60,909 nucleotides of DNA, from assembly GCF_001591145.1 (NCBI RefSeq), contig NZ_BCUF01000037.1, positions 1 through 60,909 on the forward strand, given 5' to 3'. The notes under the pieces are model-generated. The model was not told where the DNA came from and searched no databases. It saw only the letters and a program-made list of their open reading frames with translations. This DNA is from Vibrio harveyi NBRC 15634 = ATCC 14126 = KCTC 12724. GTDB taxonomy: Bacteria > Pseudomonadota > Gammaproteobacteria > Enterobacterales > Vibrionaceae. This document shows, one piece after another, positions 42,719-51,361 of this stretch; within the stretch, counting starts at the first letter, position 1; every line of letters starts with the position of its first letter. The translations under genes were made by a program, and so were the position numbers.

Positions 42719-45328
42719 ATGAGCATCACCACAAATATAAATACTCAATATCGTAAGCCGCTCCCGGGAACCCAACTCGATTATTTTGATACCCGAGAAG
42801 CGGTCAACGATATTTCCCCTGGAGCCTATGAAAAGCTCCCATACACCTCACGCGTTTTAGCAGAGCAGTTGGTTCGTCGCTGCGATCCAAAGATGCTCAC
42901 TGAAAGCTTAAAACAGTTGATTGAGCGAAAGCGTGACCTCGATTTTCCTTGGTATCCGGCGCGCGTGGTTTGTCATGACATCCTTGGACAAACGGCATTA
43001 GTCGACCTCGCCGGTTTGCGTGATGCGATTGCCGAACAAGGCGGTGACCCAGCGAAAGTAAATCCTGTGGTTGAAACGCAATTGATTGTCGACCATTCAC
43101 TGGCAGTTGAACACGCAGGCTTTGATCCAGAGGCGTTTGAGAAAAACCGCGCGATAGAAGAGCGCAGAAACGAAGACCGATTCCACTTTATCGAGTGGTG
43201 TAAGACGGCGTTTGAGAACGTCAGTGTTATTCCTGCGGGTAATGGCATTATGCACCAAATCAACTTGGAGAAGATGTCTCCGGTTGTGCAAGCCAAGCAG
43301 GGCATTGCTTATCCCGATACCTGTGTCGGCACGGACAGTCACACACCTCACGTTGATTCACTTGGCGTGATTGCTATTGGTGTCGGCGGTTTAGAGGCGG
43401 AGACGGTTATGCTTGGTCGCCCGTCGATGATGCGTCTACCGGATATTGTCGGTGTGAAGCTCACAGGTAAGCGCCAACCGGGTATTACCGCCACCGATAT
43501 CGTGTTGGCGATTACCGAGTTTCTGCGAAATGAACGCGTGGTTTCATCCTATCTCGAGTTCTTTGGTGAAGGGGCGCGAGACCTAACCATTGGCGACCGT
43601 GCGACCATCTCAAACATGACGCCAGAATACGGCGCAACCGCTGGGATGTTCTACATTGATGAACAGACCATTAATTACCTCAAACTGACGGGGCGCGATG
43701 ATCAACAGGTCGACTTGGTAGAGAAGTACGCCAAGCAAACCGGTCTATGGGCGGATGATTTAGACACTGCCGTTTACGAACGCGTGCTTGAGTTTGATTT
43801 GTCCCAAGTTGGGCGCAATTTGGCAGGTCCATCTAATCCTCATCGTCGTTTACCCACCTCAGAGCTTGCTGAACGTGGTGTTTCTGGTGAATGGCAAGAG
43901 AAAGAAGGCGAACTTCCAGATGGCGCGGTGATCATCGCAGCGATTACTTCTTGTACCAACACCAGTAACCCAAGAAACGTTGTCGCAGCGGGTCTGGTCG
44001 CTAAGAAAGCGAATGCGCTTGGATTGGTGCGCAAACCTTGGGTGAAGTCTTCATTTGCACCGGGTTCTAAAGTGGCTCGATTATACCTTGAAGAATCTGG
44101 CTTACTCCCTGAACTAGAGAAACTTGGTTTTGGTATTGTCGCTTATGCGTGTACAACCTGTAACGGTATGAGTGGTGCACTTGACCCGAAAATCCAACAA
44201 GAGATCATCGACCGAGATCTGTATTCAACGGCGGTACTTTCTGGGAACCGCAACTTTGATGGTCGAATTCATCCTTACGCAAAACAAGCATTCTTAGCAT
44301 CACCACCTTTGGTCGTTGCTTACGCGTTAGCCGGTACGATTCGTTTTGATATCGAACGTGATTCTTTAGGCACAGACAAAGACGGCAAGCCGGTTTACCT
44401 CAATGACTTGTGGCCAACGGATGAAGAAATTGATGCTGTGGTGGGGGAGTACGTTAAGCCTGAGCAATTTAATCAAGTCTACATTCAAATGTTCAAACTG
44501 AATGATGAGGCTCGTAACCCAAATCCGCTCTACGATTGGCGCCCGATGAGTACGTATATCCGAAGACCTCCCTACTGGCAAAAAGAGGGGGAGGGAGCAC
44601 TGGCTGGTGAGCGAACTCTGTCTTCAATGCGTCCTCTTGCCGTTTTAGGCGATAACATTACGACCGACCATTTGTCGCCATCGAACGCGATTTTGGCAAG
44701 CAGCGCCGCAGGCGAATACCTCGCGAAGATGGGCGTGCCAGAAGAAGACTTTAACTCATACGCGACTCACCGAGGCGATCACTTAACCGCGCAGCGCGCC
44801 ACTTTCGCTAATCCAAAACTGTTCAACGAAATGGTCAAGGAAAATGGCGAAGTCGTGCAAGGATCGTTAGCGAGAGTCGAACCTGAAGGCAAAGTGACAC
44901 GCATGTGGGAGGCGATTGAGACTTACATGAATCGCAAGCAGCCGCTTATCGTGGTCGCAGGTGCGGATTATGGTCAAGGATCGTCGCGAGATTGGGCGGC
45001 GAAAGGCGTTCGCTTGGCGGGTGTAGAAGCCATTGTCGCTGAAGGTTTTGAGCGTATTCACCGTACCAATTTAGTTGGCATGGGCGTGCTTCCTCTGCAA
45101 TTTAAAGATGGCGTGAACCGAAAGACGCTCGAATTAGATGGCACTGAACTTTATGACGTTATCGGCGATATCACTCCTGGTGCTGATTTGGCGCTGGTGA
45201 TTACTCGTGCGAATCGCGACAAGGTTGATGTGCCGGTGACTTGTCGACTCGATACCGAAGATGAAGTTCACGTGTACAAAGCGGGCGGTGTATTACAGCG
45301 CTTTGCTCAAGATTTCCTCTCGCAATAG
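42719..45328 (+). CDS. acnD: 2-methylcitrate dehydratase, Fe/S-dependent (AcnD)
   Basis: An 869-aa aconitase-like enzyme that dehydrates 2-methylcitrate to 2-methyl-trans-aconitate, replacing PrpD. The Fe-S cysteines are in SCTNTSNPRNVV and ACTTCNGMSGA, and substrate-binding TDSHTPHVDSLG and GSSRDWAAKG motifs are intact. I place the start at 42719 (MSITTNINTQYRKPLPG), with GGAAG about 9 nt upstream. A GTG further upstream (42602) extends the frame, but its peptide is unrelated to the family. No prpD gene is present, and prpF follows directly, as expected for the AcnD route. Confidence 0.94.
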   Translation: MSITTNINTQYRKPLPGTQLDYFDTREAVNDISPGAYEKLPYTSRVLAEQLVRRCDPKMLTESLKQLIERKRDLDFPWYPARVVCHDILGQTALVDLAGLRDAIAEQGGDPAKVNPVVETQLIVDHSLAVEHAGFDPEAFEKNRAIEERRNEDRFHFIEWCKTAFENVSVIPAGNGIMHQINLEKMSPVVQAKQGIAYPDTCVGTDSHTPHVDSLGVIAIGVGGLEAETVMLGRPSMMRLPDIVGVKLTGKRQPGITATDIVLAITEFLRNERVVSSYLEFFGEGARDLTIGDRATISNMTPEYGATAGMFYIDEQTINYLKLTGRDDQQVDLVEKYAKQTGLWADDLDTAVYERVLEFDLSQVGRNLAGPSNPHRRLPTSELAERGVSGEWQEKEGELPDGAVIIAAITSCTNTSNPRNVVAAGLVAKKANALGLVRKPWVKSSFAPGSKVARLYLEESGLLPELEKLGFGIVAYACTTCNGMSGALDPKIQQEIIDRDLYSTAVLSGNRNFDGRIHPYAKQAFLASPPLVVAYALAGTIRFDIERDSLGTDKDGKPVYLNDLWPTDEEIDAVVGEYVKPEQFNQVYIQMFKLNDEARNPNPLYDWRPMSTYIRRPPYWQKEGEGALAGERTLSSMRPLAVLGDNITTDHLSPSNAILASSAAGEYLAKMGVPEEDFNSYATHRGDHLTAQRATFANPKLFNEMVKENGEVVQGSLARVEPEGKVTRMWEAIETYMNRKQPLIVVAGADYGQGSSRDWAAKGVRLAGVEAIVAEGFERIHRTNLVGMGVLPLQFKDGVNRKTLELDGTELYDVIGDITPGADLALVITRANRDKVDVPVTCRLDTEDEVHVYKAGGVLQRFAQDFLSQ

Positions 45329-45351
45329 ATAGCGCAATAACGGAGCAAGAT

Positions 45352-46539
45352 ATGGATAGCAAGATGCAAAGCCAAATCAAAGTCCCAGCGACTTACATGC
45401 GCGGCGGTACGAGCAAAGGTGTTTTCTTCAACCTTGAAGATTTGCCACAGCCAGCGCAAGTCGCAGGTAAGGCAAGAGACAATCTGCTACTTCGTGTGAT
45501 TGGTAGCCCTGACCCGTACGCCAAACAAATTGATGGCATGGGTGGCGCCACTTCCAGCACCAGTAAAACTGTGATTGTGTCACGCAGTCAGCGAGTCGAT
45601 CACGACGTTGATTACCTGTTCGGACAAGTATCGATAGATAAGCCATTTGTCGATTGGAGTGGTAACTGTGGCAACCTTTCTGCTGCAGTCGGACCTTTCA
45701 CCATTCATGCAGGGTTGATCGATGAAGATCGTATTCCTCAAAACGGCATCGTTACCGTTCGTGTATGGCAGGTAAATATTGGAAAAACCATTTTGATTCA
45801 TGTACCAATCGTTAATGGTTTCGTTCAAGAAACAGGGGAGTTTGAGCTTGATGGTGTGACGTTTCCAGCGGCTGAAATCCAAGTTGATTTCGTCGACCCT
45901 GCTGATGGCGAAAGTAGCATGTTTCCAACCGGCAATCTAGTAGACGATTTGGTCGTACCAGATGTTGGGACATTCAACGCAACCTTCATTAACGCAGGCA
46001 TACCGACGATCTTCATTGACGCAGAAGCGCTCGGCTACCAAGGCACTGAGCTTCAAGATGACATCAATAACGATGAGTTTGCGCTCGCGAGGTTTGAGTC
46101 CATTCGTGCTCATGGCGCGCTAAAAATGGGGCTGATTGATTCGCTCGAAGAGGCTCAAACACGTCAACACACGCCTAAGATTGCGTTTGTTTCCCAGCCT
46201 AAATCCTATTTATCGTCGAGTGGTAAAACCGTAGAAGCAGGTGAGGTCGATATTCTCGTCCGGGCTTTATCTATGGGCAAACTTCACCACGCCATGATGG
46301 GAACCGCAGCGGTCGCCATTGCCTCGGCGGCATGCGTCCCGGGTACTCTAGTCAACCTAGCGGCTGGCGGCGGAGAGAAAGAGTCAGTGACGTTTGGGCA
46401 TCCATCAGGAACGCTTAAGGTGGGGGCAAAAGCCAAACAAACAGAACAAGGTTGGGTGGTTGAGAAAGCCATCATGAGCCGCAGCGCGAGAATACTGATG
46501 GAGGGCTTTGTGCGTGTTCCCTCCAATGTCTTTGAATAA
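45352..46539 (+). CDS. prpF: 2-methylaconitate cis-trans isomerase
   Basis: A 395-aa PrpF that isomerises the trans-aconitate product of AcnD to 2-methyl-cis-aconitate, so the cycle can proceed through aconitase B. Family signatures: KVPATYMRGGTSKGVFF at the N-terminus, GGATSSTSKTVIV, VDYLFGQV and DWSGNCGNLSAAVGPF, with the active-site Cys in SGNCGN (about residue 107). It is 23 nt after acnD. A MITE-like repeat lies between this gene and prpE. Confidence 0.95.
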   Translation: MDSKMQSQIKVPATYMRGGTSKGVFFNLEDLPQPAQVAGKARDNLLLRVIGSPDPYAKQIDGMGGATSSTSKTVIVSRSQRVDHDVDYLFGQVSIDKPFVDWSGNCGNLSAAVGPFTIHAGLIDEDRIPQNGIVTVRVWQVNIGKTILIHVPIVNGFVQETGEFELDGVTFPAAEIQVDFVDPADGESSMFPTGNLVDDLVVPDVGTFNATFINAGIPTIFIDAEALGYQGTELQDDINNDEFALARFESIRAHGALKMGLIDSLEEAQTRQHTPKIAFVSQPKSYLSSSGKTVEAGEVDILVRALSMGKLHHAMMGTAAVAIASAACVPGTLVNLAAGGGEKESVTFGHPSGTLKVGAKAKQTEQGWVVEKAIMSRSARILMEGFVRVPSNVFE

Positions 46540-46563
46540 CACAATTGCATGGTAGTGATACTT

Positions 46564-46743
46564 ATACCAACCACATCAATTATTTGATGATTCTTGCTTG
46601 TTAAAACCGCTGATAACTTCGTTAAACCTATTTCTTAGTTAAAGAAGGTGTAGGTAGAGCAACTAGCTAGCTGCAATCTTTGCCTTGTTCTAAGCGGTTT
46701 TACCTACGCAATCTTCTGAACATCTAATTAATGCGATTGGTAT
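46564..46743. repeat. MITE-like palindromic repeat, copy B (between prpF and prpE)
   Basis: A 180-bp element bounded by ATACCAA...TTGGTAT, with imperfect terminal inverted repeats. It shares GATAACTTCGTTAA (46612-46625, exactly 48 bp from the left end as in copy A) and GCCTTGTTCT (46682-46691) with copy A at 31119. It has no ORF. It begins 24 nt after prpF and ends 36 nt before prpE. Confidence 0.8.
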
Positions 46744-46779
46744 TAAAAAGCAATGTCAGGACATACTGGAGGAAGCAAT

Positions 46780-48660
46780 ATGTCTGCATATCAAAAAGAA
46801 TACCTTTGGGCACAAAATGAACCGGAAAACTTTTGGCGTGCTCAAGCTGAAAACATCGATTGGTTTGAAGCGCCAAACACCATCTTACAAGCTGACGAAC
46901 ATGGGATTGAACGTTGGTTTCCTGATGGCGTAATGAACACGTCATGGCTCGCGTTGGATTATCATTGTGAGCAAGGAAGAGGGGATAAAACCGCACTGAT
47001 TTATGATTCACCAGTGACGGGTCAAAAACAAACTTACAGCTATCAAGCTCTGCGCAACCAAGTGGCAAAAATCGCGGGCATGCTTTCTAATCAAGGCGTA
47101 ACCAAAGGCGATCGTGTGGTCGTCTACATGCCGATGATCCCAGAAGCGGCGATGGCGATGCTGGCTTGTGCTCGATTGGGTGCGATTCACTCGGTGGTGT
47201 TTGGCGGTTTTGCCCCGAATGAGCTTGCCGTTCGAATTGAAGATGCGGAACCCAAAGTCATCATGACGGCGTCTTGTGGCATCGAAATTAACAAGGTGAT
47301 CCCGTACAAACCAATGGTTGATAAAGCCATTATGGACAGCCGTTGGAAGCCTGAGAAAGTCTTTGTTCTTCAACGCCCGCAGTGCGAAGCCGAACTTAAC
47401 CTTGAACGTGATTTAGATTGGCAGCAAGAATACGCGCAAGCTTTGCCTCATGCGTGTGTCCCTGTGCTAGCGACAGATCCTCTTTATATTCTGTATACCT
47501 CTGGCACAACAGGGAAACCAAAAGGCGTGGTGCGTGACAATGGTGGCCATGCCGTGGCGATGAAATATTCGATGACGTCGATTTATAACATCCCCCAAGA
47601 TGGCGTGTTCTGGGCAGCATCGGATGTGGGCTGGGTTGTTGGTCACTCCTATATTGTGTACGCGCCGCTGATTCATGGTTGTACCACTATTCTATTTGAA
47701 GGCAAACCAGTGAGAACACCGGACCCGGGTGCATTCTGGCGTGTTTGTGATGAATACAAAGTGGATGTGCTTTTCTCCGCGCCAACCGCTTTCCGTGCAA
47801 TTAAGAAAGAAGACCCAGAAGGCGAGTTCATTAAGCAATACGACTTGTCCAACCTCGACTCTATCTTTATGGCAGGCGAACGTCTTGACCCACCAACACT
47901 AGAATGGGTCGAAAGCAAAGCAGATAAGCCGGTCATTGACCACTGGTGGCAAACCGAAACTGGATGGGCTATCGCGGGCAATCCGACCGGTATCGAGGTA
48001 ATGCCAGTAAAAGCAGGCTCTGCTACCAAGCCAATTCCTGGCTATCAGGTAGAGATTCTCAACGAAATGGGCATGCCAGTAGGAGCAAATCAGCAAGGTT
48101 TTGTGGCATTGAAACGCCCATTACCACCAAGTTGTCTACCAACTGTCTGGCGCAACCATGACCGCTTTGAAACTGGTTATCTAAGTCAATTTCCGGGTTA
48201 CTACGTATCGGGAGATGGCGGTTACCTAGATGAAGATGGCTACCTGTTTATCATGGGACGAATTGATGACGTAATTAACGTCGCAGGTCACCGTCTGTCT
48301 ACCGGCGAGATGGAAGAAATCGTTGGTGGTCACCCGGCGATTGCGGAATGCGCGGTAGTCGGTATTCACGATGAGTTAAAGGGGCAGCTACCACTTGGCT
48401 TTGTGGTTCTCAAAGATGGTGTGAAGATTGATGATCTAACGCTAGAAGGTGAGCTGGTGGGTAAAGTGCGCAACGAGATTGGTGCTGTGGCTTGCTTTAA
48501 ACATGCGCTGGTTGTGGACCGTTTGCCAAAGACACGCTCAGGCAAAATTTTGCGAAGAACCATTCGTCAAATAGCCGATGGTGAGCAATACGTGGTGCCA
48601 TCAACCATTGATGATCCATCCAGTTTAGGCGAAATCGAACGAGTGCTTAAACGTGGCTAG
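46780..48660 (+). CDS. prpE: Propionyl-CoA synthetase
   Basis: A 626-aa acyl-adenylate-forming enzyme that activates propionate to propionyl-CoA. Core motifs are intact: YTSGTTGKPKGVVRDNGGH (P-loop), WWQTETGWAI, YVSGDGGYLDEDGYLFIMGR, and the C-terminal catalytic lysine in TRSGKILRR. That lysine is the site normally acetylated or propionylated to control activity. I take the ATG at 46780, which has GGAGG 7 nt upstream; an in-frame ATG nine codons earlier lacks a ribosome site. It is the last gene of the prp cluster, followed by a terminator at 48721. Confidence 0.95.
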   Translation: MSAYQKEYLWAQNEPENFWRAQAENIDWFEAPNTILQADEHGIERWFPDGVMNTSWLALDYHCEQGRGDKTALIYDSPVTGQKQTYSYQALRNQVAKIAGMLSNQGVTKGDRVVVYMPMIPEAAMAMLACARLGAIHSVVFGGFAPNELAVRIEDAEPKVIMTASCGIEINKVIPYKPMVDKAIMDSRWKPEKVFVLQRPQCEAELNLERDLDWQQEYAQALPHACVPVLATDPLYILYTSGTTGKPKGVVRDNGGHAVAMKYSMTSIYNIPQDGVFWAASDVGWVVGHSYIVYAPLIHGCTTILFEGKPVRTPDPGAFWRVCDEYKVDVLFSAPTAFRAIKKEDPEGEFIKQYDLSNLDSIFMAGERLDPPTLEWVESKADKPVIDHWWQTETGWAIAGNPTGIEVMPVKAGSATKPIPGYQVEILNEMGMPVGANQQGFVALKRPLPPSCLPTVWRNHDRFETGYLSQFPGYYVSGDGGYLDEDGYLFIMGRIDDVINVAGHRLSTGEMEEIVGGHPAIAECAVVGIHDELKGQLPLGFVVLKDGVKIDDLTLEGELVGKVRNEIGAVACFKHALVVDRLPKTRSGKILRRTIRQIADGEQYVVPSTIDDPSSLGEIERVLKRG

Positions 48661-48720
48661 TTAAGTACGATTTTAATTAAGCACGATCTTAGATTAGCTG
48701 CGACCAATCGTAAATATCGA

Positions 48721-48750
48721 AGCCTCTTGCTTTGTCGGCAAGAGGCTTTT
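48721..48750 (+). terminator. Terminator of the prp operon
   Basis: AGCCTCTTGC / GCAAGAGGCT is a 10-bp perfect stem with a 7-nt loop followed by TTT. Confidence 0.88.
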
Positions 48751-48820
48751 GCATTCCTGCTTGCCTAATCTCGTGTTTAAACACACACTATATGGATTCC
48801 TGTTTTTGGCTTCTTTTCTT

Positions 48821-49303
48821 ATGTCTACTTTTTTAATCAAACCAGCGCTTTTTGACGATCTTGAACAACTCAATGATTTGATGTTCGAACTGCATGATGA
48901 GCACCATATCCAATCCCCAGAGCTGTTTAAAACCGCAGAAGAAATCGAACAAGAAAAGAGTATTGCTCGCTATCTCGATAATCCTGAATGTTTAGTGTAT
49001 GTCGCTAGAGTAGAGGGTGAGATCGTCGGCTTTGTATCTGGGCATTTCTGCGAGCTTATTTCTACGGTTAGTAAACCTGTCATGATGGGAAGCGTTGATG
49101 AGCTATACGTCTTACCCGAATATCGTAAGCAAGGTACCGCAAAGGCTTTGATTGAAAAGATAGAGGCGACATTCGTTGATTATGGAGTGAAACAGATGTT
49201 TGTTGAGGTTTGGGACTTTAACCAGACAGCGATTTCTCTCTATGAGAACCAAGGTTTTGGGCATCATATTCATTGGTTAAGAAAGTCGTTATCTGAACGT
49301 TAA
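48821..49303 (+). CDS. GNAT family N-acetyltransferase
   Basis: A 160-aa acetyltransferase. Motif A is VDELYVLPEYRKQGTAKALI, containing the Q/R-x-x-G-x-A acetyl-CoA loop, followed by the typical ALIEKIEATFVDYGV helix and the late NQTAISLYENQGFG segment. I choose the ATG at 48821 (MSTFLIKPALFDD). The frame can be extended to a TTG at 48749, but that lies inside the prp terminator and would add an unrelated hydrophobic leader. The ribosome site at 48821 is weak. Substrate unknown. Confidence 0.85.
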   Translation: MSTFLIKPALFDDLEQLNDLMFELHDEHHIQSPELFKTAEEIEQEKSIARYLDNPECLVYVARVEGEIVGFVSGHFCELISTVSKPVMMGSVDELYVLPEYRKQGTAKALIEKIEATFVDYGVKQMFVEVWDFNQTAISLYENQGFGHHIHWLRKSLSER

Positions 49304-49503
49304 TTAATGCGTAGCTAAGACGGTAACTTAGTGACTTATGTAATCTGATGGTGCAAAAGTTGAGTCTAATGGTCAGTATTTACTATTAGTCTCGTCGCAA
49401 TGTGCGGCGACTCATTCTCATCCAAGTTGGTGATGTTGTTTTTGTTTGCTTGTTTTGTAAGTGGCACATGAATAGTGCCTCATAAAACAAGAGGAAAATA
49501 ACA

Positions 49504-51066
49504 TTGAATCTATCAAAAACCTTACTTGCAACGGCGTTATTGCCAATGTTGGCAAGTGCAGATCAAGTCACGCAGACGCAATACGACGAAATTCAACCGG
49601 ATATTGTTGGTGGCATTACCGCAACCCCAAATGACTGGAAGTTTTACACACAAATCGTCAGCCGTAATAGTAACCGCTCTTTCTGTGGAGCAAGCTATAT
49701 TGGGGATGGCTATGTTCTCACGGCTGCTCACTGTGTTGATGGCGATGCTCCTAATCAAATTGCCGTCAAAATTGGTAGTGTGATTTATAATGGTACTGAT
49801 GGCGTTCGCTCTAATGTCAGCCAAATCTACGTACATCCTTCCTATAATCGTTCTACTTTGTCTCATGATATCGCTCTGTTAAAACTCTCTTCAAAGCCTC
49901 AAGGTGTTACGAAAGTGGATATCGCATCAGGCAGTGTCTCGCAATATGCAGGCGTCGGTGATTGGTTAACTGTCGCTGGACTAGGCCGAACTTCGGAGGG
50001 GGGCAGTTCGCCAGCCGCTCTACAAGAAGTGGATGTTCCTCTGGTGTCTGATGCAATGTGTCGTCAAGCTGGTGGGAACTACACATCAGTTGGGGCTGTT
50101 TCGTTTTGTGCGGGAGTACCTCAAGGTGGCATTGATTCTTGTCAGGGAGACAGTGGTGGTCCCATCGTTGTGAATAATAACGGCGTTGTGGCTCAACTTG
50201 GTATCGTAAGTTGGGGCATAGGTTGTGCCCGACCGGGTAAGTACGGTGTGTATAGCGACATTGCGGCGTTGCGCAGTTTTGTTGATGGCGTTTTAGGTAC
50301 GACAATGCCTCCGACAGATAATGTTTCTGTTGGTTACACCGCAAATCAGACTTTGAGTTCTTTTAAAGTGGGCGAGCTGAAGCAACACAGTTTCAGTATT
50401 CAAAATATCGGTAATGTTGCGTTTACTGTCGAAAGTGTGGAACTGCAAAGTTCTGGTGTCACGAAATCTGCGATGATCACCAGAGACCAATGTGCACAAT
50501 CGACCCTTAGTGCAAGAAGCTCATGTGTTGTTGATGTTGAGTTTGGTGCTTCTCAAGCTGGCGACGCGAGCGTTACGCTGAACTTTGGTATTGATAAAAC
50601 CAGCACCTCATATCAAGCAGTCGTAATAACATCGGCAGTGAGTTCAACAACACCGCCATCTGGTAGTTGTGAAAATGAATGGCAAGTTAGTGCGGTTTAC
50701 AACACTGGAGAAACCGTGTCGTGGGCTGCTCAAATATGGCAAGCACAATGGTGGACGCAAGGTGATAACCCTTCAGAGTCTGGTCTTTGGGGAGTGTGGC
50801 AGGCAGTAGGGGCGTCAGATTGTACAGGAACAACACCTCCGGTAGAGCCGCCGACAGACCCGACGCCACCGACTAAACCAACACCTCCGTCTTCTGGTGA
50901 TGCCTATCAAGCTGGGACTAATTACACAGCGGGTGATGTGGTGACAAATCGTGGTGCAAGTTACCAATGTCAGCCATGGCCAAACAGTTTATGGTGTGGC
51001 TCAACTCCAAGTGCTTATGAGCCTGGAATAGGCTATGCATGGACAGATGCATGGTTGAAGCTGTAA
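49504..51066 (+). CDS. Secreted trypsin-like serine protease with two chitin-binding modules
   Basis: A 520-aa extracellular enzyme. The start is TTG, supported by AGAGGA 9 nt upstream with no nearby ATG. The signal peptide is residues 1-19 (ends ASA-D). The S1 domain begins at IVGG (34-37), and the triad is His76 (TAAHC), Asp122 (HDIALLKL) and Ser217 (DSCQGDSGGP). Asp211 at the S1 pocket base indicates cleavage after Arg/Lys. The residue before IVGG is Asp, not Arg/Lys, so activation is atypical. A beta-sandwich-like region (about 275-375) is followed by a CBM5/12-type module (about 390-437, with AQWWTQGDNPSES), a Pro/Thr linker and a second such module (about 465-520). Chitin-associated secretion by the T2SS is likely. 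Confidence 0.9.
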   Translation: MNLSKTLLATALLPMLASADQVTQTQYDEIQPDIVGGITATPNDWKFYTQIVSRNSNRSFCGASYIGDGYVLTAAHCVDGDAPNQIAVKIGSVIYNGTDGVRSNVSQIYVHPSYNRSTLSHDIALLKLSSKPQGVTKVDIASGSVSQYAGVGDWLTVAGLGRTSEGGSSPAALQEVDVPLVSDAMCRQAGGNYTSVGAVSFCAGVPQGGIDSCQGDSGGPIVVNNNGVVAQLGIVSWGIGCARPGKYGVYSDIAALRSFVDGVLGTTMPPTDNVSVGYTANQTLSSFKVGELKQHSFSIQNIGNVAFTVESVELQSSGVTKSAMITRDQCAQSTLSARSSCVVDVEFGASQAGDASVTLNFGIDKTSTSYQAVVITSAVSSTTPPSGSCENEWQVSAVYNTGETVSWAAQIWQAQWWTQGDNPSESGLWGVWQAVGASDCTGTTPPVEPPTDPTPPTKPTPPSSGDAYQAGTNYTAGDVVTNRGASYQCQPWPNSLWCGSTPSAYEPGIGYAWTDAWLKL

Positions 51067-51072
51067 TCGTTT

Positions 51073-51113
51073 AAGAGAGTTTATTTCTCACTGAGAATAA
51101 ACTCTCTTCTATT
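51073..51113 (+). terminator. Terminator of the protease gene
   Basis: AAGAGAGTTTATT (51073-51085) pairs perfectly with AATAAACTCTCTT (51096-51108), and a few T residues follow. The stem is long and A/T-rich. Confidence 0.7.
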
Positions 51114-51361
51114 GTTTCAATTCTGAGAACGCGTAAAATCCACATAAATTACCCTGACGTTAAATTAATATAACTGGCAAAATTGCAGCCAATGTTTCGA
51201 GTTATGTCTGATTTCTGTCAGAATTATTTTGAAAAGTATCATTAAGTCTTTTTTGACATGTTCGCCAAATGTACAACTGGTTACTTAATTTATGTCGAAA
51301 AATATTGGCAACCCTGCCATCATGACGGTGTGATTCTTCTCTCTTTTAAAGGTTGTATTTT

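Noticed and set aside
48749..48820. TTG-initiated hydrophobic leader of the GNAT gene
   Set aside because: It overlaps the prp operon terminator, and GNAT enzymes of this kind are cytosolic without leaders.
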